Program-made: the position numbers and the translations under genes
Notes under the pieces: model-generated
Databases searched by the model: none
Seen by the model: only the letters and a program-made list of their open reading frames with translations
Told to the model about the DNA's origin: nothing
Shown: positions 28,754 to 38,100 of the stretch, one piece after another
Position numbering within the stretch: position 1 is the stretch's first letter
Layout of the letters: every line of letters begins with the position of its first letter
Origin: Candidatus Pacearchaeota archaeon
GTDB lineage: Archaea; Nanobdellota; Nanobdellia; Pacearchaeales; GW2011-AR1
Direction: 5' to 3'
Length of the DNA: 40,932 nucleotides
Assembly (NCBI GenBank): GCA_018304055.1
Contig: JAGVWY010000036.1
Span: forward strand, 1-40,932

Positions 28754-29251
28754 ATGTTTATAAGAAAAAATGCAATAAGTGAAAAATTAAGAGATTTTTT
28801 AGAGGGTTCTTTGTTAGATTATTTTAAGTTTGAGTAAGGAGAAGATTTAGATTCTGTTGTTGATGAAGTTTTAAATGACAGAGATTTATTTACGTTTTTA
28901 GCTGTTTATCTAAAACAAAATCAGGGATTAAGATTAGGAGTAACAACAAGGTATCATGGAGATGATCCTCCTATTCCTTATTGTTTACATTATGGATTGA
29001 AATTAGATTTTGAAGTTCCAAGAAGAACTGCTTTGTATTTTTTTGAGAGTAAAGATCCTTCTTATCATTGTGAAGGAAAAAAATCAATAGATAGTCTTAG
29101 ATTGTGTTATGAATTTGGATTAGATGTAAGAAGATGGGTAAGCCCCCAAAAGTTTTGTAAACAAGTTGAAGAGGTTTTAACTAGAGTAGATATTAATAGA
29201 TTTGTTATTGATCTACCATTTGACCAAAAAGAAGATACAAGAAAACCTTAA
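28754..29251 (+). pseudogene. hypothetical gene with one in-frame TAA
   Basis: ATG 28754 reads MFIRKNAISEKLRDFLEGSLLDYFKFE-TAA(28835)-GEDLDSVVDEVLNDRDLFTFLAVYLKQNQ... in the same frame as the ORF at 28997. Confidence 0.6.
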
Positions 29252-29368
29252 ATTCTTCTTTTGTTTATTACCAATATATTTTTAACGTGCAAATTCTTTT
29301 AAAATAAAAAGAAAAATAAAGAGAATTTTGCAAAAATAAGAAAAACAAAGTTCTTTAAAAGAGGGAAA

Positions 29369-31657
29369 ATGGTGTTATTCAAATCAGGAACAGATCTGTA
29401 TGCTTATGAAATTGTAAGAGAAGAAGGGAATAAAGTACTTTATGTAAATTATTTGGGAGCTAATTTTGTTCCGAATATTGCTGATAGTGAAGAAGTTATG
29501 TCACGAGCAATAGATCTGTTAATAGAAGGATCTGGCGTCTCAAGAATTGTTTTTGTTCAACAGAGAAATTACAGCTATAATACTGAACAAACTTTCATGC
29601 TTCAAGAAATAGCTACATTATATGTTTTTTTGACAAGACAAGAAAAGATTTTATCTCCTTCTAAATTATCAATACTTAACTCACAAGAGCTTGGACAGCG
29701 ATATAATGATGTTGCTTATTTGTTAATGAAATTAAAGTCAGATCCTATTGCGTGTTTTATGGAACTGCAGAAAATTCTCGTAAAAGAAAGAGGTAGATTA
29801 GAAAAATCACCAGATAACCTTAGAATAGACTTATTGCATTATGTAAGAATGTTAGAAAAATTTTATAACTTGTTGAAAAATACAGAGCTTATTAGAAAAG
29901 CGCAAAAATTTTTGACTAACTATACTTTTAATAGAACTATTTATCACAATTTTTTTAGGAGTGAAATAATTCCTAATTTCACTTTTACAAGGTTAGTTAG
30001 TACATTGCCAAAAGATGCAGAGATAGTTGACCAGTATGAGATTGGAGAGGAGGTTGATAGCTCGACAGTAACTATATTAAAAAGAGAGAGGGATGCAAAG
30101 TACATCTATCATTTAATGCCGCCTGAATATTCTTTAGAAGAACGAATGCAAGACTTAATAAACTTAGCAAGAAATGTTTTGATAGAACACCAGCCTAAAG
30201 CAGAGGAGTTTACTGACCCTGAAAAAACAAGGCAGGTATTTCTTAATGTTTCTCTTGATTTACTACGAGAATTGGCTGAAAGTAAAAAAATAACCATTGA
30301 TTATATGGAACTAAACAAATTAGCAAGGATTTTAGTAAGGCATACTATAGGATTTGGATTAATAGAAGTTTTGCTTCAGGACAAAAATATTCAAGATATT
30401 GTTTTGAATGCTCCTATTCCTGGCAATAATGTTTTTTTACGACATCAAGAATATGATGAGTGTTCTACAAATATTATTCCCAGTTTGGAAGATGCAGATT
30501 CATGGGCTGCGAAATTTCGAATGATTTCAGGAAGGCCATTAGATGAGGCAAATCCTATTCTTGATACAGATTTATCTTTAGGCAATATACGGGCAAGAAT
30601 TGCAGTTATACAACAACCTTTATCTCCGAATGGTTTGGCTTATGCAATTAGGAGACACAGAGAAAATCCATGGACCTTGCCTTTATTTATAGACAACAAG
30701 ATGATTAACAGCTTTTCTTCCGGGTTACTAAGTTTTTTAATAGATGGGAGCAGAACGCTGCTTGTGGCAGGGACTAGAAGTTCTGGAAAAACATCCCTTT
30801 TAGGAGCTTTAATGTTAGAGATTATGCCTAAATACAGAATTGTAGTTTTAGAAGATACATTAGAACTCCCTGTTGATTCTTTAAGAAAGTTAAGTTATGA
30901 TATATTAAGAATGAAAGTAAGAGGAAGTTTGTTAAAAGAAAGTGTCGAGGTTGGAGCTGATGAAGGAATTAGAACTTCCTTGAGGTTAGGAGATAGTAGT
31001 TTAATAGTGGGGGAGGTGAGATCCAAAGAGGCAAAATCTCTTTACGAAGCAATGAGAGTTGGGGCATTAGCAAATGTTGTAGCTGGAACTATTCATGGAG
31101 CAAGTCCTTATGGAGTTTTTGATAGAGTTGTCAATGATTTAGAAGTTCCTGTAACTAGTTTTAAAGCAACTGATTGTATTCTTGTTGCTAATCCTATTAA
31201 GACTCCTGATGGTTTATCATCTAAAAAAAGAGTTGTTCAACTTACAGAAATAAGGAAACATTGGACAAAAGATCCTGAAGAAGAAGGAGGTTTTGTTGAT
31301 TTGTTAAGATATAATGTTGAAAAAGATGAATTAGAGCCTAGTGACGAATTAATTAATGGAGACTCTGAAATAATAAAAGCTATTGCAGGAGGAGTGAAAG
31401 GTTGGGCAGGAAATTGGGACGCTGTGTATGATAATATCTTATTAAGAGCAAAGATTAAACAAGAAATTGTTAATTTAAGCAGGAAATTAAAAAGGCCTGA
31501 TATCTTAGAAGCAGAATTTAATTCTTTGAGTAATACTATGTTTCACAACTTTTCTGAAGAAGTGCAGAAAGATATTGGCATTCCAGAAGGAAAAAGAGTT
31601 TTTAGTAAATGGCAGGAATGGGCTAAGAAAGAAATAAAAGCAAGGAAAGTTGCTTAG
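29369..31657 (+). CDS. type II/IV secretion (PilB/TadA/archaellar-type) ATPase
   Basis: LLVAGTRSSGKTSLLGAL Walker A; VVLEDTLELP; SLIVGEVRSKEAKSLYEAMRVG; TIHGASPYGVFDRVVNDL. Confidence 0.85.
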   Translation: MVLFKSGTDLYAYEIVREEGNKVLYVNYLGANFVPNIADSEEVMSRAIDLLIEGSGVSRIVFVQQRNYSYNTEQTFMLQEIATLYVFLTRQEKILSPSKLSILNSQELGQRYNDVAYLLMKLKSDPIACFMELQKILVKERGRLEKSPDNLRIDLLHYVRMLEKFYNLLKNTELIRKAQKFLTNYTFNRTIYHNFFRSEIIPNFTFTRLVSTLPKDAEIVDQYEIGEEVDSSTVTILKRERDAKYIYHLMPPEYSLEERMQDLINLARNVLIEHQPKAEEFTDPEKTRQVFLNVSLDLLRELAESKKITIDYMELNKLARILVRHTIGFGLIEVLLQDKNIQDIVLNAPIPGNNVFLRHQEYDECSTNIIPSLEDADSWAAKFRMISGRPLDEANPILDTDLSLGNIRARIAVIQQPLSPNGLAYAIRRHRENPWTLPLFIDNKMINSFSSGLLSFLIDGSRTLLVAGTRSSGKTSLLGALMLEIMPKYRIVVLEDTLELPVDSLRKLSYDILRMKVRGSLLKESVEVGADEGIRTSLRLGDSSLIVGEVRSKEAKSLYEAMRVGALANVVAGTIHGASPYGVFDRVVNDLEVPVTSFKATDCILVANPIKTPDGLSSKKRVVQLTEIRKHWTKDPEEEGGFVDLLRYNVEKDELEPSDELINGDSEIIKAIAGGVKGWAGNWDAVYDNILLRAKIKQEIVNLSRKLKRPDILEAEFNSLSNTMFHNFSEEVQKDIGIPEGKRVFSKWQEWAKKEIKARKVA

Positions 31658-31761
31658 ATTTATATTTTTAATTCTTTAACAGTTTTATTTTCTTTCTAGG
31701 TTTTATTTCAAAATTTTCATTGCTATAGTGAAAGACATAAATCTTTCCCTAAATAGTTAAC

Positions 31762-31938
31762 CAAACAAAAAGCATTTGCTATCTTTTATTTTATTTACAA
31801 ATGCTTTTTGTTTGCGACAAAACTGAGGAAATGTCAAGAACCATTAAAGTGTATGGCGTGTTATGGTTCTTGAGCACCTCAAAAATTGTTTTTTCTTTCC
31901 CCAGTTAAAACAGGGAGTTTACGAAAAAAACAATTTTT
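31762..31938. repeat. multi-hairpin block upstream of the giant surface protein
   Basis: CAAACAAAAAGCATTTG(31762)/CAAATGCTTTTTGTTTG(31798), 17-bp perfect; TGAGG/CCTCA enclosing TCAAGAACCAT(31834)/ATGGTTCTTGA(31863); AAAAATTGTTTTTT(31881)/AAAAAACAATTTTT(31925). Confidence 0.8.
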
Positions 31939-32153
31939 AATGTATTGAAGTCGTTGATGATATGAGAAATCTAGAAAAATAGATTAAAGCCTTTAGGCAA
32001 TGAAGATTATTAATAAACATTAATTATAATACATTTCGAGGATTACTAAAATCTTCACTAAGCAGACAAAAATATAAATTATCTATTAAAATAATAAAAT
32101 TATATAACAGGAATATATTTAAAGATTATTGTATATGAGGTTACACCACAACC

Positions 32154-35100
32154 ATGGTTTTTAAGAGGTACATAAAAAAAGGAGGAAGGGTTTACGGGCC
32201 TTATTATTATGAATCCTATAGAGATAAGAATGGAGAGGTAAGAAAAAGATATGTTGGAACAAAGCCTTTAAAAAGTGGTGTAAATACTTCTAAAAAATAT
32301 TCTTTGTTATTTCTTTTAGCAGTTGTTTTTGCCATTGTTTTTTTAGTTATTTTGAAAACAGATATTGCTATATCTGGAAAAGTTATAAGTGGTGTAACCC
32401 AAACTCCCTTTTCTTTAGGAGGATTTTCAAAACTTTCTGGATATGTTGTTTCTGAAATAGCTGAAGAAGAGATAGTTGAGGAATTTGAGGTGAGAGAGAA
32501 AAATGCCAAGCTTAAAATAAAAAAACCGAAAGAGGTTTTAGGAAATAAAATATCAAAAAACAAAAATCATAGGATGGAATACGAAAGAATTGGATATGAA
32601 GTAAACGAAGGGTTAATCCTATATTTTGATATGTTGAATTATACAGAGTATATTGATGAATCTGCTTTAGTGATAAGAAAAGAAAATGAAAAAAGTAAAG
32701 GAAAAAATGAAAGTATTAATGAAAGTGAAGAATTGAAAGAAAGCAATTTTACAATTCCTATAAATGAGACATTAATTAATGATACTATAACCAATGAAAC
32801 TGAAAGTAATGAGAGTGAAAATAGCATTAATAATGAAACAATAATTGAAAATCCTGAAATAGGAGACAAAAATGAAACAGATAAAGAGGGAGATAAATTA
32901 AAAGAAGATGAAGAAAAGTTAGATGATAACAAAGGAAAAGAAGAGGATATTAATAAGGAAACTGATGAAAGCAAAAAAGGAAATAAAATAACCGGAATTT
33001 TTGGAGGATTTTTGGGTATTGTGGGAAGAGTTATTGAAAATGTTAATGATGAAAGTAGTGATAAAAATATCAGTTTAGATAAAGAAAAAGGGGTTGATGA
33101 GGATAAAGATAACAAGGAAGATAAGAAAGAAAATAAGAAAGAAATTGATAAAAAAAATGAAAGCGAAGAAAATGATGAAAAGGATAAAGATAATGAAAGC
33201 AAGGAAGGTGTAACAGATGAAGAAAATATTGACAACGAGGAAAAAGAGCAGAAAAGGAATGAGGATGAAAAGGAGAAGGATAATAAGGAGAAAATTAAGG
33301 GGCTTACATTAGAAGAGATAAAAAAAGGATTAGAAAATTTAAGTGAAGAATCGTTAAAAGGAATAGAGGATAAAGCATTAATTGTTTTGAATGATAGTGA
33401 GTTTAATATTACAGTGAATGAAAGTGAAGCTAGAAGATATAATGCTGATTTTAAATGGGGTTACAAAGTAGGATTAAAAGATAAACAATTAATGGCTAAA
33501 ATTGAGGTAACTAGTGAGGAATTAATCAGCATTTATGATAATCATACTCTAAGAGTTGGGAGAAGTCTTCTTTCATTCAAAGATTTGGTTAATTCTGGAT
33601 ATAATGTTAGATTTGAAAGGCCTTCTTTAGATATGGGAATTTATGACAAGAAAATTGTAAATGAAACTATTAATGAAACACTAATTAACGAGACAATTGT
33701 TAACGAGACTTTAGAGAATGTAACGATAATAAATAAGACATTAGTTAACGAAACAATAATAAATGAAACTCTGATAAATAAAACTGTTAATGAGTCATTA
33801 GAGAATGTTACTTCGGTTAATGAAACGATTATCAATGAGACTTTCATTAATGAAACGTTTGCTAACAAAACAATAATAAATGAAACTGAAGAAGAGAAAG
33901 AGATTGGTAAAGAAAAGAAAGAAGAAAAAAAAGAAGAAAAGGAGGAAAAGAAAAATGAAACAATTATCGAGACAATAATAAATGAGACTATTATAGAAGA
34001 AGATAAACAGATAGATAAAAGAAATGAAACTAAAGAGATTGGAGAAGAAATTAAAAAAGATATAGAAAATAAAACTGAAGAGAAAGAAGAAGTGAAAGAG
34101 GGAGAATGTTATGATAATATTACTAGAATATTTACTGACAAAGGATGGAGGTATTTTAAAGATTTAGAAGAAGATGATAAAGTCATGACATTAAATCAAG
34201 AAACTGGAGAACAAGAATGGCAATTGCCTTATGAGAAACAGGATTTTGAGGGAGATAAAGAAATGTATAGTATTAAGACTATTGATAGTAATGGCAGAGA
34301 AGGAGAATTAATTGTTTCAGAGAAGCATAAAGTTTATGTTAATTTGGAGGGAATTGATTCTATTGTAAATCCATCTTCATATAATGTAATTAAATTGCCT
34401 TCAAAATCTTCTGGCTTTATTTCTTTTAATAACCTGGAGAAAGCAGATTTTGACAATTCTAACTTATCTTGGGATATTCTTAACCAGACAACTGAAAATA
34501 TTTTTTCTTTTGGAAAATGCTCAGAGTCAGCAAAATCTTCATCATTGGTTATTAATGCTCTTTGTTCAGATTTTGAGAAGGAAGCTAATTTACCGTTAGC
34601 GAGTCCTTTGGGTTTTGAAACTGTATCAACTCCTTGTTCTTTAATAAATTTCTCAAGTCTTTTATCAACATTTTCATCTGACAGAAATCTAATCGAGCGG
34701 GACGCTGAATTGGACATTGTCTCTACCTCTCATCAAACTGGCTGCATAATGCAAGGCTGCTTTAATATGATTTTCGTTGATAGAGGGGAATGCTTCAAGA
34801 ATCTCTTTAATGGGTATTCCTGCTTCGAGCATTTCCAAAATTTGCCAGACCATAACCCTTGTACCTTTGAAAGTAGGCTTGCCACCACAAATCTCCGTGT
34901 CTGCAACAAGGTACTCATTAATTTCAACTCTCATTGTAATAATAAAAATAGTAAGGAATTATATAAACTTTTCTCCTTACAACCAATAACTGAGGTTTAT
35001 ACAGATTATAGGAATAGAAAAGATATTTATTTCTTAGACGATAAAAATAATCCTATAAAAATTTTAGAAATTGAGAAAGTTCCTTATGATGGAAGAATGT

Positions 35101-38100
35101 ATGATGTTGATGTTGAAAATGATGTGGTTTTAGTTGAAAGAAACGGATTTGTTGTATGGAGCGGGAATAGTGATTTAAAAAAAGAGGAAAAAGCAGAACC
35201 TGTTGAAGAAAAAAAGGAAGAAATAAAAGAAGAAAAGGAGAAAAAACAGGAAGAGAAATCAGAAGAGACAGCAAGTTCATCAGAAGAACCTGATGAACCT
35301 GTAATAACAGGAAATGTTGTTAGATTTTTTGGATTAATAGGAAGAGCTATTACTGGATTTGTAATAGCTAACGAAGTTGAAGATGTTTATTATAATAATA
35401 CGATAACTGTTTACATTGAAAGAGATTTTAGCAATGAAAACGTTAGTGTTGGAGAAACGATTTATTTAGATCCTACATTAATTATAGAGATAACAAAAGC
35501 AGAGCATTTAGATGAAAATAGAAGTTTTATTCGAGATATTTATGATTATGTAAAAGCAAAAGATGATAACTGGACAACTATTCCTCAAAGCCAATTTGTC
35601 CGCGTTACCTTTCAAAAAAATTTAACAAAAAGCAATGATATAACAATTTATGCGAGGTATGCAAATTATAGTAATAATATAAGTAATAATTCTGATAATA
35701 CAAACGAAAGTAATAATACAGGGAATGAAACGAGCAATACAAGTAATGAAATAAATATAAACAATAAAGGTGGAGAGATTATTGTTTATAGATTTAATGA
35801 TACTGAAGAAATTGCACGATTTACAAATATCACAAAAGAAGACTGGTACAAGATTTATTTAACTAATTTAAATGAAAATGAATCATACAATGTTTTTGAT
35901 TTACAGATTATAGGAGACATTGTGATTGGAGAAAATAATTCAGGAAATGAAAGCGGAAATTTAACAGGAAATCAGACAGGAAATGAAACAGGTAATGGAA
36001 CAGCGAATGTAACAGCAGCAGGCATTGAATTTGATTATGTTGTGGATCCTACGAATTATAATATTGTATTGGTTGAATCAACGAATACTGTTGGTTTGTA
36101 TAGTTCCATAGCCATAGATTCTAATGATGGAGTTCATATCTCTCATCATAAAAGCTTAAACGAATTAAGGTACTGCAATAACACTGCATCAGATGGAAGC
36201 TGGAGCTGTACTGTTGCTAAGACAACTAATTTTATAGGATATTATAGTTCTATAGCTATTGATTTAAATAATAAAGTCCATATTTCTCACCAAGACAATT
36301 GGAATTTTGATTTATACTACTGCAATAATACAGCAAGTGATGGCTCTTGGAGCTGTATTGCCATTGAATCAACGAATAATGTTGGATATGATACTTCTAT
36401 AGCCATAGACTCTAATAATAAAATACACATTTCTCATCGAGACACAACTAATAGCAACCTTCGATACTGCAATAATACTGCAAGTGATGGCTCATGGAGC
36501 TGTATTGCAGTTGATTCAGGAGGAATTTATTCTTCTATAGCCATAGATTCTAATAATAAAGTCCATATTTCTCATCATGAGGGTATTGCCGCTGATTTAA
36601 GATACTGCAATAATACTGCAAGTGATGGCTCATGGAGCTGTACTGCTATAGATATCGATTCTGTAGGATATTATTCTTCTATAGCCATAGATTCAAACAA
36701 TAAAGTCCATATCTCTCATCAAGATCCTAGTCCGGTGCTTGACCTTAGATACTGCAATAATACTGCAAGTGATGGTTTATGGAGCTGTATTACCATTGAA
36801 TCAACGAATAATGTTGGTTATTTAACTTCTCTTGCAATAGATTCTAATGATGACATTCACATTTCTCACTACGAGGATATTGCGAGCAGTAGTTCTGATA
36901 GGTTACGCTACTGCAATAATACAGCAAGTGATGGCAGTTGGAGTTGCACTGAAATAGCGAGCAATACTTCAATTACTGCCTCTTCTTTTGGCAGGGGATT
37001 AGCCATAAAAAAAGGAAGATTAATGGATACAACAAGTTATTCTACTTATGTTCATGGAAGTTTTTACAATACCAGCGGAGGAGATTTATACTACTGGAAC
37101 ATGAGCGGAACATGGCCGGCATCTAGTGATTCTATTCCGAAGATTAATTTCACTGAACCAACTCCAGTAAATGCAACTTCAACTGTAAATACAAGTTTTA
37201 TTGTCAATGTTTCAATTGTTGAACCTGATTTAAATGAAGTAATTTATAATTGGAATGGGACGAATTACACTTTGTATAATGATAGCTTGGTATTATTAAT
37301 GAATTTTGATAATGTTTCTGCACTTGGTGAAAATGATACATTAGTCGCTGATCTAAGCGGTTATGGAAATAATGGGACCGGAAATAGTTCCAGCACTGTC
37401 TGGTTATCTACTGGAAAATATGGCGGAGTTTTCAATTTTAGCGGAAATAATAATAGTTTTATAAATATAAGTAATACTACTGCATTTCCTTCTGATAGTA
37501 TAACAGTAGCATTTTGGGTTAATGCAAGCTCAAGCGGAGGTGCGGATGGAATAATTTCTTATGCTGCGTCAAGTGATAATGAATTCCTTTTATTTGATAC
37601 TACAAGTATTGATGTGTATGTAAGTAGCACATCTGCTGCAGGTACTGTAAGCATTAATGATAATCTTTGGCATCATATTACTGTGATTTGGTCTGGCGCT
37701 ACTAATCGTTCATTAACTTATAAAGACGGAATATTAGAAGATAATTTAAGCTTAGCTCCATCAAGCAATATAGGTAGAGATGGTTGTTTAGTACTTGGTC
37801 AGGATCAGGATTCAGTTTGTGGTGGTTTTCAAAATAGTCAGGCATTTTATGGTCACATGGATAATCTCATGATTTTTAATAGAAGCCTTTCTTCAGACGA
37901 AGTCTATCAACTTTATGCTTCAAATTTATATCGTTATAATACAACACAATGGTATCTTTTAGTGAATCAGAGCAAGAATGCAAGTGCAGTATTAGAAGAT
38001 GGAACATATACATATTTTGCATGGGCAAATGATACTTCAGGAAATGATAACATAACAGAAATAAGAACAATATATGTTAATCATAGTGATGTTCCAAAAA

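Larger units (their letters stand above)
34107..35168 (+). other. Hint/intein domain in the giant protein (Cys1 to Asn-Ser)
   Basis: CYDNITRIFTDKGWRYFKDLEEDDKVMTLN...SEKHKVYV [cassette] SLQPITEVYTDYRNRKDIYFLD...YDGRMYDVDVENDVVLVERNGFVVWSGN|S. Confidence 0.75.

Noticed and set aside
32639-33235. 198-aa minus-strand ORF opposite the giant protein
   Set aside because: Ser/Phe/Leu low-complexity mirror of the Lys/Glu/Asn-rich sense strand; no domain signature
34733-34927. 64-aa minus-strand ORF inside the Hint cassette
   Set aside because: Out-of-frame overlap of the clearly DUF433-like ORF
34777-34989. 70-aa plus-strand ORF in the Hint cassette
   Set aside because: Alternative frame antisense to DUF433; no signature
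36060-36960. Regular repeats considered as CRISPR
   Set aside because: Repeats are in-frame protein repeats (CNNTASDGSWSC...) without unique equal-length spacers or cas genes
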